From NCBI GenBank assembly GCA_002401855.1, contig NVUH01000023.1, positions 1 through 37,378 of the forward strand: a stretch of 37,378 bases of DNA. The letters are read 5' to 3'. The stretch's first letter is position 1. The number at the start of each line of letters is the position of its first letter. Positions 1 through 8,869 of the stretch are shown one piece after another. This DNA comes from Hyphomicrobiales bacterium (GTDB taxonomy: Bacteria > Pseudomonadota > Alphaproteobacteria > Rhizobiales > OSC116). The translations under genes were made by a program, and so were the position numbers. Under the pieces are notes generated by a model. It was not told the origin of the DNA and ran no database searches. It saw nothing but the letters and a program-made list of their open reading frames with translations.

Positions 1-429
1 CTGATGGGCAGAGCTGGTTTTGCGGCATTGGGGGTCATCACAGAGGCTGGAACACCACTGGTGACCCGGGTTGCCTTTGGGTTGGATATTGATGGCGAGC
101 CAATCAGCCTGGTGTCGTCACTGTCGACTCACACCCGCGCCTTACTGGTGAATCCGGCCTGTTCGTTGCTGGTAGGAGAGCCTGGCCCAAAAGGAGATCC
201 ACTCACCCATCCGCGACTGAGCCTGGTCTGTCGGGCGTCTTTCCTGCGCCATGGTGAGGATGGATATGGCGCGTTGGCCGCGCATTATCTGCGCGACCAC
301 CCCAAAGCCAAGCTTTATATTGGGTTTGCCGATTTTGCCTTTGTCCGTTTCAAGGTCAGCGAGGCCCACCTGAACGGCGGCTTTGGCAAGGCATTTCACC
401 TGACCGCAGAGGACTTTGGCCAAACCTGA
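1..429 (+). CDS. HugZ/pyridoxamine-phosphate-oxidase-like FMN-binding protein, 5' end cut by window edge
   Basis: The reading frame is open to the window edge and the first ATG (position 4) is probably internal, because family members normally have some residues before the segment resembling ARFAALGVI seen here (GRAGFAALGVI). The split-barrel core is recognisable: a TPLVTRVAF strand, an SLVSSLSTHTRAL segment, the ACSLLVGEPGPKGDPLTHPR loop and a C-terminal YIGFADFAFVRF strand. The family binds FMN or haem in the cytoplasm; HugZ-type members act in haem degradation or as general flavoproteins, and I cannot tell which applies. The frame stops at 427-429. This gene lies in the G+C-rich first ~620 bases, whose base use is unlike the rest of the window, so it may not come from the same genome. 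Confidence 0.7.
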   Translation: MMGRAGFAALGVITEAGTPLVTRVAFGLDIDGEPISLVSSLSTHTRALLVNPACSLLVGEPGPKGDPLTHPRLSLVCRASFLRHGEDGYGALAAHYLRDHPKAKLYIGFADFAFVRFKVSEAHLNGGFGKAFHLTAEDFGQT

Positions 430-621
430 TCACTTGTCCATACGCAGGGTCAGTTGCACCTCACCCTGCACAGCTTCTTCCCAGACCAGATCAACCTGAT
501 CCTTGCTGCTGCCCTGCTCCAGCTTGGCATAAGGCATGGCGTAGCGCGCCGACCCACCGCTGGTGGTGATGGCACCCAGCGCGATCACACTGTCGACGCC
601 GCGCGACCTGCCACCAAAGGG
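430..621 (-). CDS. C-terminal fragment of an unrecognised minus-strand gene
   Basis: A minus-strand frame ends with a TGA at 430-432, three bases past the stop of the convergent HugZ-like gene. It stays open up to the composition break near 620. The last ~60 residues contain the segments VDSVIALGAITTSG and YAMPYAKLEQG and end in LTLRMDK; they look like beta strands and are not a family I recognise. The third-position G/C bias and tight convergence with the HugZ-like gene support real coding. The 5' part is missing because the sequence changes to a different gene around 621-624. A function cannot be assigned. Confidence 0.45.
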   Translation of the reverse strand, partial: PFGGRSRGVDSVIALGAITTSGGSARYAMPYAKLEQGSSKDQVDLVWEEAVQGEVQLTLRMDK

Positions 622-623
622 CA

Positions 624-1454
624 GATATCTATTGCGAAAAACCAGTTTCAGAATCTCTTAGCGAAGCGCTTGATATTGCGCGCTATGCCGATGCCAAAGG
701 CATTAAAAACGGCATTGTGCATGATAAATTAGATCTCCCAGGTCTAAAAAAGCTCAAGCGCCTAAGAGATTCTGGATTTTTCGGTGAAATTCTGTCAGTT
801 CGTGGCGAATTCGGCTATTGGGTGTTTGAAGGTGATTGGATGCCCGCCCAACGTCCAAGCTGGAATTATAGAAAAGCTGATGGCGGCGGCATCATATCCG
901 ACATGCTCTGCCATTGGCGTTATGTGCTGGACAATGTAATTGCCCCTGTTAAATCAGTCTCTTGCATGGGCGCGACCCACATAAAAAAACGTTGGGACGA
1001 AGACGGCAACGAATATGTAGCCAATGCCGATGACGCGGCTTACGCAACATTCGAGCTAGAAGGCGGCATCATCGCCCACATTAATTCATCTTGGTGCGTG
1101 CGCGTGCGGCGTGATGATTTAGTCACCTTCCAAGTCGATGGAACCCATGGTTCGGCCGTCGCTGGCTTACATAAATGCTATTCCCAAGCGCGGGTCAACA
1201 CCCCCAAACCCGTTTGGAACCCAGACCAGCCACAACCCCTAGATTTTTTCGAAAGCTGGGAAGAAGTCCCCGACAATCAAGTGTTTGACAACGGTTTTAA
1301 AGTCCAATGGGAACAATTCCTGCGTCACATCGTCGAAGACACTCCATGGCAATACACATTATATGAAGGCGCCAAAGGCGTGCAATTGGTAGAGTGCGGC
1401 TTACAAAGCTGGGCAGAACGCCGTTGGATAGACGTTCCAAAATTGGAGCTTTAG
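624..1454 (+). CDS. Gfo/Idh/MocA-family oxidoreductase, N-terminal third missing
   Basis: From 624 the frame reads DIYCEKPVSESLSEAL, the classic EKP motif in which Lys helps position substrate and NAD(P)H in this sugar-dehydrogenase family. It is followed by the C-terminal alpha/beta domain (GGGIISDMLCHWRYVLDN carries the usual D-x-x-x-H metal/catalytic-type motif). Family members have about 90 more N-terminal residues forming the GxGxxG Rossmann core; here these are replaced by unrelated DNA, so the copy is truncated. A GTG at 717 could be called as a start but lies after EKP and is unlikely to be genuine. The frame stops at 1452-1454, three bases before the DUF993 gene, consistent with one operon. 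Likely role: oxidation of a sugar or cyclitol-like substrate. Confidence 0.85.
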   Translation, partial: DIYCEKPVSESLSEALDIARYADAKGIKNGIVHDKLDLPGLKKLKRLRDSGFFGEILSVRGEFGYWVFEGDWMPAQRPSWNYRKADGGGIISDMLCHWRYVLDNVIAPVKSVSCMGATHIKKRWDEDGNEYVANADDAAYATFELEGGIIAHINSSWCVRVRRDDLVTFQVDGTHGSAVAGLHKCYSQARVNTPKPVWNPDQPQPLDFFESWEEVPDNQVFDNGFKVQWEQFLRHIVEDTPWQYTLYEGAKGVQLVECGLQSWAERRWIDVPKLEL

Positions 1455-1457
1455 CTT

Positions 1458-2621
1458 ATGACATCCCTAAATTTACCAACAGCCGACAGAACCCAATCAA
1501 AACTCAACCTATCGATACCAAAAAACCACGTCATAAGGCCCGAAAGCTTCAACCGCACAATTTATGCCGCTGCACATGTGGTTGCCGACCCGCTGGCCGA
1601 CATCGACCCCTGGTTAGAACCCGCAATTGATTGGGATAAAACCATAGAATTCAGAGAACAGCTATGGAGCCGCGGCCTCGGTGTCGCCGAAGCCATGGAT
1701 ACCGCCCAGCGCGGCATGGGCCTAAACTGGGAGCTATCACTAGAGCTCATAAAACGCTCGATCGCAGCAAGAGATGCACGTGGCGGTGGTCTAATCGCCT
1801 GCGGTGCCGGCACCGATCATTTAACACCAAGCCCAGGTGTCACCATTGACGATGTCATCGCCGCCTATGAAATGCAATGCGAGGCCGTAGAGGCCGCTGG
1901 CGGGCGCGTCATATTAATGGCCAGCCGCGCCTTAGTTGCCTGTGCCCAAAGCCCCGATGATTACAAAAAAGTCTACGGCCACATATTAAGCCAACTCAAA
2001 CAACCCGCCATATTGCACTGGCTCGGCGAAATGTTCGACCCCGCCCTGCAAGGCTATTGGGGCGCTGACAATCACGACACCGCCATGGACACCGCAGTCG
2101 ACATCGTCACAGATAATGCCTCACAAATCGACGGCATAAAAATCTCACTACTTTCGGCCGAAAAAGAAATCAAAATGCGCCGCCGCTTGCCAGCAAGCGT
2201 GCTCATGTACACAGGCGATGATTTTAACTACCCAGATTTAATCGAGGGCGACGAACAAGGCCATTCCCATGCATTATTAGGTATTTTTGACGCCATCGCC
2301 CCCGCAGCAGCAGCCGCACTCACCGCTTTGGGCGAAGGCCGCATCGATGACTATCACAATATTTTCAAACCCACAGTGCCGCTTTCCCGCCATATATTCA
2401 AAGCCCCAACCCGCTTTTACAAAACAGGCATTGTGTTTTTAGCCTATCTAAACGGCTTTCAAGATCATTTCACCATGATAAGCGGCCAGCAAAGCACAAG
2501 ATCTGCGCTTCACCTCGCCGAACTCATCCGCCTTGCCGACACAGCAGGCGCACTTATAAACCCAGATCTAGCAGCGTCACGCGCAAAATCCGTCTTTTTA
2601 ACTTATGGAATAGAGGTTTAA
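1458..2621 (+). CDS. DUF993 family protein (dihydrodipicolinate-synthase-like TIM barrel)
   Basis: This 387-residue protein matches my recollection of DUF993, a family annotated as dihydrodipicolinate-synthase-like. The segment IDGIKISLL around residue 228 resembles the GIK motif holding the Schiff-base lysine of the DHDPS/N-acetylneuraminate lyase superfamily, so Lys228 is a candidate catalytic residue (inference). There is no signal peptide or membrane segment; it should be cytoplasmic. It starts three bases after the Gfo/Idh gene and ends two bases before the isomerase gene, so the three are almost certainly co-transcribed. An aldolase or lyase step in breakdown of an unidentified sugar is the simplest reading. 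The substrate is unknown. Confidence 0.75.
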   Translation: MTSLNLPTADRTQSKLNLSIPKNHVIRPESFNRTIYAAAHVVADPLADIDPWLEPAIDWDKTIEFREQLWSRGLGVAEAMDTAQRGMGLNWELSLELIKRSIAARDARGGGLIACGAGTDHLTPSPGVTIDDVIAAYEMQCEAVEAAGGRVILMASRALVACAQSPDDYKKVYGHILSQLKQPAILHWLGEMFDPALQGYWGADNHDTAMDTAVDIVTDNASQIDGIKISLLSAEKEIKMRRRLPASVLMYTGDDFNYPDLIEGDEQGHSHALLGIFDAIAPAAAAALTALGEGRIDDYHNIFKPTVPLSRHIFKAPTRFYKTGIVFLAYLNGFQDHFTMISGQQSTRSALHLAELIRLADTAGALINPDLAASRAKSVFLTYGIEV

Positions 2622-2623
2622 CC

Positions 2624-3445
2624 ATGCCCAATGCCGCTCAAATGTCATTAAACACCGCAACCGTTAAACAACAATGCAACCTACAACAAGCCATCGAAGG
2701 CTGCGCCCGCCACGGAATTGGCGGCATATCACCATGGCGCGATAAATTGCAAGAATGCGGCGCCGATGAAGCCCGCAAAATGATCAAAGACCATGGCCTA
2801 GAAGTCACAGGCCTGTGCCGCGGCGGCTGGTTCACCGCAGAGGGCAGCTTAACAGATGCCGTGCTAGACGATAACAAACAAGCCGTTGATGAAGCGGTAA
2901 CAATTGGTGCCAACTGTTTGGTCATGGTGGTTGGCGGTGTCCTCGATGGCACAACCGACCTGCAATCATCACATCAGATGGTCGAAGAGGGCCTCGCCAA
3001 AACCTTAGAATACGCGCGGCAATTCAACCTGCCAATCGCCATCGAACCACTACACCCCATGTATGCCGCCGACCGCGCCTGCGTCAACAGCATGCGCCAC
3101 GCGTTAGACATTTGTGACCGCCTCGGCGATGGCATTGGCGTGGCTTTAGATGTTTATCATGTCTGGTGGGATGTCGAGCTAGAAACCCAGATAAAACGCG
3201 CTGGCAAAGATAGATTATTGGCTTTTCATGTCTGTGATTGGCATAAAAATACCAATGATTTATTGCTAGATCGCGGCATGATGGGCGATGGGGTGATTAA
3301 CATCCCACTCATTCGCTCATGGGTTGAACGCGAAGGTTATGATGGCCTCATCGAAGTCGAGATTTTTTCAGCAGAGAAATGGTGGAAAAAAGACGCTGAC
3401 CTAGTGATGCGCACGATGGTCGAACGCGGCCTATCCGCAACTTAA
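2624..3445 (+). CDS. Sugar phosphate isomerase/epimerase-like TIM-barrel protein (AP endonuclease family 2 fold)
   Basis: The 273-residue protein has the xylose-isomerase-like barrel. Probable metal ligands are Glu141 in IAIEPLHP, the Asp and His of VALDVYHVWWD, the His of AFHVCDW and the Glu of LIEVEIFS near the C-terminus. Members interconvert keto and aldo sugars, epimerise them, or dehydrate inosose; sequence alone does not choose between these. It is cytoplasmic with no signal peptide. It is the third gene of the oxidoreductase-DUF993-isomerase operon, with a two-base gap from DUF993. The start ATG at 2624 fits that spacing. About 90 bases follow before the next gene, so the operon may end here. 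Confidence 0.85.
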   Translation: MPNAAQMSLNTATVKQQCNLQQAIEGCARHGIGGISPWRDKLQECGADEARKMIKDHGLEVTGLCRGGWFTAEGSLTDAVLDDNKQAVDEAVTIGANCLVMVVGGVLDGTTDLQSSHQMVEEGLAKTLEYARQFNLPIAIEPLHPMYAADRACVNSMRHALDICDRLGDGIGVALDVYHVWWDVELETQIKRAGKDRLLAFHVCDWHKNTNDLLLDRGMMGDGVINIPLIRSWVEREGYDGLIEVEIFSAEKWWKKDADLVMRTMVERGLSAT

Positions 3446-3533
3446 AATCATTAGCCATCAGCAGTTTTCTTCCGTCTATATCCAAATCCGTGATAGGTTC
3501 GCCTTAAGGTAAACCCATGGAGGACATCACCGC

Positions 3534-5051
3534 GTGAATGAAGCAAACCACAATCTATTTTGTCATTTAATTTCACCCGATGAAAGCCGAACCGCCATCA
3601 GTTTGCCCACGGGCGAAGAAATCTCCTATGCAGAGCTTGATGCCATGTCGGCCAGATACGCCAACGCGCTAAAAAATCACGGCTTGCAAAAAGGCGACCG
3701 CCTCATGGCGCAAACCGAAAAATCGCACCATGCCGTGGCGCTTTATTTGGCAACCATCCGCTTGGGCGCTATTTATGTGACAATCAATTCCGCCTATACC
3801 GCGGCAGAAGCCGCTTATTTTGTCGGCGATGCAACACCCAAAATATTTGTCTGCGATCCATCACGTATAGAAGAAACAAATATTTTTTGCACCCCCACCA
3901 ACAGTCTCGTGGTTTCCCTAAGCCCCAACGGTGATGGCAGCCTAGATTTAGAAGCCTTAAACCAATCAGAAAATTTCAAAACCGAGCTTTGCACCAGCCA
4001 AGATTTAGCCGCCATACTCTATACCTCTGGAACCACAGGCAAATCAAAAGGCGCAATGCTGACACATGGCAATTTATTGTCCAACGCCCAAACGCTTTAT
4101 AAAGTATGGGGTTATGCAAAGGATGATGTTTTAATCCATGCCTTACCAATTTTTCACACCCATGGGCTATTTGTGGCGCTGAATCTCAGCTTTTTGGCCA
4201 AAGCAAAAGTCATTCTGCTCACAAAATTCGATAGCCAGCTTATCATAAAATTAATGCCAACAGCCACGGTTCTCATGGGCGTGCCAACCTTCTACACCCG
4301 CCTGCTTAACGAAGCGGGGCTGAATCAATCTATCTGCACAAATATGCGCCTATTCGTCTCTGGTTCAGCACCCTTATTGGCCTCAACCCACCAGCAATGG
4401 CAGCAAATAACTGGCCATGCGATATTAGAACGCTATGGCATGACCGAAACCAATATGAACACCTCAAACCCACTAAACGGCGAGCGCCGGCCAGGAACCG
4501 TCGGCATGGCATTACCCGGCACCGAGCTGCGCATAGCGGTCAAAACAACCACCGAATTAATGCCCACAGGCGAAATTGGCATGCTGCAAGTGCGCGGGCC
4601 AAACGTATTTGTTGGCTATTGGAACATGCCCGAAAAAACCGCTGCCGAATTTACTTCAGATGGTTTTTTCATCACTGGCGATCTAGGCCTCATCGATAAA
4701 GATGGCTATATTCACATCATCGGCCGCGATAAAGACATGGTAATCTCAGGCGGTTTCAACATTTATCCCAAAGAGATCGAAACCGAATTAGATGCCATGC
4801 AGCATATCCTTGAAAGCGCAGTTTTTGGCGTTGATGACGCCGATTTTGGCGAAAAAGTCATCGCCGCCATTATACTTGAACAGGGATGTGAAGAAAATCG
4901 CCAAGCCATCGACAGTCACATGACCAACCGCCTCGCGCGCTTCAAACGACCTGCCGAAATTTATTTTATAGAAAACCTACCACGCAATACGATGGGCAAA
5001 GTACAAAAAAATATCTTACGCCAAGAATTTTTAACAAACAGTCAGTCTTAA
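3534..5051 (+). CDS. matB: Malonyl-CoA synthetase (MatB-type acyl-CoA ligase)
   Basis: An adenylate-forming ligase of 505 residues, the usual MatB length. It shows the ATP loop YTSGTTGKSKGAMLTHGN, the motif ERYGMTETNMNTSNP, GDLG, the hinge GRDKDMVISGGFNIYPKE and the C-terminal catalytic lysine in NTMGKVQKNILR. RLFVSGSAPLL, LMGVPTFYTRLL and the TETNMNTSNP stretch are characteristic of rhizobial MatB. It converts malonate, ATP and CoA into malonyl-CoA in the cytoplasm. The start is a GTG at 3534 with GGAGG at 3519-3523; an ATG at 3538 is out of frame. A seven-codon ORF (3517-3537) ends across the GTG and may be a chance overlap or a leader. The usual partners matA and matC are not next to it. 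A methylmalonyl-CoA preference is possible. Confidence 0.85.
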   Translation: MNEANHNLFCHLISPDESRTAISLPTGEEISYAELDAMSARYANALKNHGLQKGDRLMAQTEKSHHAVALYLATIRLGAIYVTINSAYTAAEAAYFVGDATPKIFVCDPSRIEETNIFCTPTNSLVVSLSPNGDGSLDLEALNQSENFKTELCTSQDLAAILYTSGTTGKSKGAMLTHGNLLSNAQTLYKVWGYAKDDVLIHALPIFHTHGLFVALNLSFLAKAKVILLTKFDSQLIIKLMPTATVLMGVPTFYTRLLNEAGLNQSICTNMRLFVSGSAPLLASTHQQWQQITGHAILERYGMTETNMNTSNPLNGERRPGTVGMALPGTELRIAVKTTTELMPTGEIGMLQVRGPNVFVGYWNMPEKTAAEFTSDGFFITGDLGLIDKDGYIHIIGRDKDMVISGGFNIYPKEIETELDAMQHILESAVFGVDDADFGEKVIAAIILEQGCEENRQAIDSHMTNRLARFKRPAEIYFIENLPRNTMGKVQKNILRQEFLTNSQS

Positions 5052-5317
5052 AACTCAAACATTATCAACAGATATTCACTAATCTAAAATATTTATAATA
5101 AGAGTAATTAATCAATCAATCTTATTGATCAACCTATTTAAACCGCCTTCTGCATCACATTTATCACCATATGCAGCCATAAATACATATTGACTTAATG
5201 AGTATAATTGCCTTGTTTGAAAGTGAATTGTGTAACAGGGGGTGGTTTATGGGTTATATTTTAAACTGACATTTCATCTCATCTTTTTTAAATATTTTTG
5301 TAATTTGGTGAGTATAA
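5052..5317. other. Intergenic region, AT-rich, no gene seen
   Basis: This 266-base gap separates matB from the M16 protease. It is strongly AT-rich and both strands are full of stops. It contains TTGACT and TATAAT-like words around 5190-5208, but their spacing is too short for a normal sigma-70 promoter, so no promoter is called. No convincing terminator hairpin follows matB. Confidence 0.5.
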
Positions 5318-8113
5318 ATGGCATTCAAAAATCTATTGCTGATATTTCTGGTTTTAAATTTATCTGCTTGTTTTGGCACGCCAGAAAAGCCAACAATACA
5401 GACCAATCAGTCGGTCTTAACTAAAACCTTAAGCAACGGCCTTACCTATCATTTATTTGAAGCCAAAAATGATCAAGACGACGCCAAAGTGAGTTTTCGC
5501 TTTATGGTAGATATTGGTTCATTTCAAGAAGATGCCAGCCAAAAAGGCTATGCGCATTTTGTCGAACATTTAGCATTTAGAGGCAGCAAAAATTTCACCT
5601 ATGAGCAGAAAAAGCAACATTTATCAGACGGTGGCTTAAATTTTGGCCAACACAGCAATGCATTCACCGATTATGGCAGAACTCTGTATTTTATTGATGA
5701 GATCAACGCGACTGAAGCGCGCCTGACAACAGATTTAAAATTATTTAGAGACGTTGCAGATGGCATTCTATTTGCGGATATAGATGTGAATTTAGAACGC
5801 AGCATTGTGATTCAAGAACAGCTTCTGCGCCAACAAAAAACTAACAATATCCAACAAAAAATTGCCAAATTATACGACGCAACGGGTGTTTTTGAAGACA
5901 AAGATCCAATTGGCACAAGACAGATTATCGAGCTAGCTAACCCGCAACAATTAAAGGAATTTTATCAAAAATGGTATCAACCACAATTTATGCATTTAAT
6001 GGTGGCAGGGAATTTTGACAAACAAAAAATGGCCACGCAAATCGAAGCTATATTTAATGATTTGCCAAAATCATCACGCACCAAACCCCAAAACCCGCAA
6101 CCCAATTTACCCACTGGCGCTCATTTCATTGACAATGACCAATATCCCAACAATGAAGTACATTTATTCATCCCCATTGATGACATAGATTATGCATTAA
6201 AAACCACCGATCATTTCCAACAAATTATATTTAATGATTTTGTGGTCGGCGGCATCGACAGTCAATTGCATCGCATTAATGACGCGGCTGGCAAACAATT
6301 CCCGCTGTTAAAGGTAAGCCTCAATTGGCGACACAACAAACCATTTGTGATTGTAACGGTGCGACATGCTCCTAATCAGAGCATTGCGGCCTTAGAATTC
6401 ATCACGCAGAACTTAACCAAATTACGCGAGCAAGGTTTTGATAAATCACAATTTGACAATCAAATTGGCTATATTGACGCGCGCGCCAAAAACCCGTCAT
6501 CACCCTATGGAGTTAAAGGCAATGCAGCCAGTATTGCCAATCAGCTTTATGGTGATGTCGCTAATGGAGTACAACATACAAGTCAAAAACAGCAAGCCGA
6601 TCAGGCTAGATATTTCATATCTCAGGCCAATCAAGACAATGTAAAAACTCACATTCAAAAATTATTAAACCAGCAACTGGGCATGTTGGTTTTAACGCCT
6701 ATTCCAGTCACCAATGATGAGCAGAAAAAGCTAACCATCCTGTTTGATGAATTTAACCAAGACCAAACCGTTGCGCTCACTCCTTCGGACTCCAAGCCCA
6801 GAAAAGCCGATGAAATCGCTCAATATGATGGCGAATCCGGTTCTATTGTCGAGCAAAACATCATTGAAGGCAGTGCCATAAAACATCTAAAGCTCAGCAA
6901 TGGCATGAATGTTTTTCTGCAACAACGAAGCGATGATAGTGGGCATATAAGCATAAAACTAATGGCCAAAGGCGGGATTGAGTTTTTGCCTGCCAAACTA
7001 GTACCTGCGGGTAAAATCGCAGTGCAAATATTGTCAACAAATGGCATTGGTGGTTTAGGGCAACAGCAATTACTCGAATATCTCAATAAAAATAATTTAG
7101 AAATCCGACCATTTTTAGAATTGGTGCGTCATGGCATGAAAATGAATGTGCAGAAAAAGCTCGACCATGAAAAAGCCTTTAATCTGCTGCATCAAGCATT
7201 GATCAGGCCTATTGTGCATGAGGGACAATTCACTGCGGCCAAACAAGTTTTCATAACCCAGCTCGAGCAATTTTTTAGCTCACCGCAAGGGCGGCATATG
7301 GTCAGTTCTCTAAAAACTGTCTATACCGAAGGTGGCGATCATTTATTGGTCAATATCGAAGTGGCAAAAACCATGACATCAGGTGATGTTTTGGCAGTCT
7401 ATGATCATTTATTCAGCGACATGAGCCGATGGAATTTGGTAATTGTTGGTGATTTTAATGAAAAAATTATCAAAAATTATCTGAAAAAATACATTGCCTC
7501 GCTTCCAACCAAACCGGTTGAGCTACAACAAGCCATAATAAAAACCACAAAACTAGATTTCGAATTAAGAAGCAAGGAAGCCGAAAAAGACCAATCAACC
7601 GTCGAGTTGAGCTTCATGAATGAAGGATTTGATAAAAAATCGACAAACCGAAATGCAATTTTTATCGCGTCTGCCATCATTAAGAAACGCCTATTTGAAG
7701 AATTACGCACCAAACAAGGGCTGGTTTATGGGGTGAATGCAGGGCTGATAATACAAAAGCTTTCAGTGAATCCAGCTACATTTAGAATTAGTTTTGCCGC
7801 TTTACCGCAAAATGAACAGCAATCAATCCGCATCATTCAGCGGGTGTTGAGCGAGGTTAAAGCCAACGGTTTCAGCCCTCAAGAGTTCAAAATCGGCATT
7901 GCTGAAGCCAAACAAGCATCTCGTAAATTTAACGATTCTAATGAGGGCATTGCTCATTCGATTGCCAAAAATGTTATTAATGACGAACTTTTCGAAGGCT
8001 ATATAAATGCCGACAAGAATTTAGCAAAATTAAATCTAGAAACCCTCAATCGAATGTTTAATCAATTTATGGAAAATAGCGTCAAAACCAAATTAATATT
8101 TTCTAACCAATGA
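5318..8113 (+). CDS. Large M16-family zinc metallopeptidase, predicted lipoprotein
   Basis: The 931-residue product begins with a lipoprotein signal (residues 1-17) whose lipobox is L-S-A-C with Cys18, so it should be anchored in a membrane on the periplasmic side. The inverted zinc motif HFVEH (HxxEH) is at residues 80-84, followed by a downstream Glu-rich helix with LERSIVIQEQ that supplies the third ligand in this family. A second, inactive-type M16 half runs from about residue 500 to the end, with the typical RLFEELRTKQGLVYGV substrate-binding segment near residue 790. Full two-lobe pitrilysin-like proteins of 900-950 residues are normal. It degrades peptides or processes a secreted substrate; the substrate is unknown. 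The ATG at 5318 is preceded by a weak GGTGAG. Confidence 0.88.
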   Translation: MAFKNLLLIFLVLNLSACFGTPEKPTIQTNQSVLTKTLSNGLTYHLFEAKNDQDDAKVSFRFMVDIGSFQEDASQKGYAHFVEHLAFRGSKNFTYEQKKQHLSDGGLNFGQHSNAFTDYGRTLYFIDEINATEARLTTDLKLFRDVADGILFADIDVNLERSIVIQEQLLRQQKTNNIQQKIAKLYDATGVFEDKDPIGTRQIIELANPQQLKEFYQKWYQPQFMHLMVAGNFDKQKMATQIEAIFNDLPKSSRTKPQNPQPNLPTGAHFIDNDQYPNNEVHLFIPIDDIDYALKTTDHFQQIIFNDFVVGGIDSQLHRINDAAGKQFPLLKVSLNWRHNKPFVIVTVRHAPNQSIAALEFITQNLTKLREQGFDKSQFDNQIGYIDARAKNPSSPYGVKGNAASIANQLYGDVANGVQHTSQKQQADQARYFISQANQDNVKTHIQKLLNQQLGMLVLTPIPVTNDEQKKLTILFDEFNQDQTVALTPSDSKPRKADEIAQYDGESGSIVEQNIIEGSAIKHLKLSNGMNVFLQQRSDDSGHISIKLMAKGGIEFLPAKLVPAGKIAVQILSTNGIGGLGQQQLLEYLNKNNLEIRPFLELVRHGMKMNVQKKLDHEKAFNLLHQALIRPIVHEGQFTAAKQVFITQLEQFFSSPQGRHMVSSLKTVYTEGGDHLLVNIEVAKTMTSGDVLAVYDHLFSDMSRWNLVIVGDFNEKIIKNYLKKYIASLPTKPVELQQAIIKTTKLDFELRSKEAEKDQSTVELSFMNEGFDKKSTNRNAIFIASAIIKKRLFEELRTKQGLVYGVNAGLIIQKLSVNPATFRISFAALPQNEQQSIRIIQRVLSEVKANGFSPQEFKIGIAEAKQASRKFNDSNEGIAHSIAKNVINDELFEGYINADKNLAKLNLETLNRMFNQFMENSVKTKLIFSNQ

Positions 8114-8200
8114 AAATCGAGTTTAAACAGCATAAAATGACGGTTTTTAGGGCTAGCTGCGGCATGTCAAACATGTTTAATTCGCAACGAGGTTTTAACA

Positions 8201-8866
8201 ATGAACTTAATAACGTTTAAACAAGCATTGGCCAAAATGCCATTGGTTGCCATCATCGGTGGCGTCAAGCTAGATGAAATGTTGGCCATCGCAACCGCCA
8301 TTAAAGACGCAGGTTTTTACCTAATTGTGAAGTGCCGCTAAATTCCCCAAAACCCTATGAGAGTCTGAAAATAATGGCTTACGCATTGGGTAAAGAAATT
8401 CTAATCGGCGCGGGCACGGTGACCAGCCCAGAACAGGTCGATAAAGTACAAGCGGCAGGCGGTCGCTTTGTGGTTTCACCCAATACCAATGTCGAGGTAA
8501 TTAAGCGAACCAAGCAATGCGGGCTTTATTCTCTGCCGGGTTTCTACACACCGTCCGAGGCATTCCAAGCCATAGATGCAGGTGCAGATGCGCTTTAAAA
8601 TGTTCCCATCTGATAGCTTGGGAGTGAAGGCCTTAAAGGCCGTATCTGTGGTGCTGCCCGATGAGGTGGCAATTTTTGCGGTTGGCGGTGTTAATATTGA
8701 CAATATGGCCGATTATGCGGCGGCAGGTGCAGCAGGTTTTGGCCTCGGCACAGGCGTTTATAAAGTCGGTATGTCAGAAAATCAAGTTAGCGACAACGCC
8801 AAAGCCCATGTGGCGGCATACAAAAATATACGCAGTCACTCATCGGCTAAAAACCCCAGCCACTAA
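8201..8866 (+). pseudogene. dgoA: 2-dehydro-3-deoxy-6-phosphogalactonate (KDPGal)-type aldolase broken by two frameshifts
   Basis: Three frame segments together give one KDPG/KDPGal aldolase of ~220 residues. Segment 1 (8201, ATG with GAGG at 8189-8192) reads PLVAIIGGVKLDEML and stops at 8339. Segment 2 reads EVPLNSPKPYESLK, LIGAGTVTSPEQVD, FVVSPNT and SLPGFYTPSEAF, then stops at 8596. Segment 3 reads KMFPSDSLG, FAVGGVNIDNM and GAAGFGLGTGVY. The first break (8323-8329) fits two extra bases before the Glu codon 8329-8331; the second fits one extra T in 8594-8596 just before the Lys codon 8597-8599. Those are the general-base Glu and Schiff-base Lys of the family. An intact enzyme would cleave the sugar-acid phosphate to pyruvate and glyceraldehyde-3-phosphate. 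Either a recent pseudogene or consensus indel errors. Confidence 0.85.
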
Positions 8867-8869
8867 TCA

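Noticed and set aside
5185..5210. TTGACT and TATAAT words before the M16 gene
   Set aside because: The gap between them is only about half of the normal 16-18 bases, so they do not form one promoter.
8476..8703. Minus-strand frame over the aldolase
   Set aside because: It is antisense to clear aldolase text and has no features of its own.
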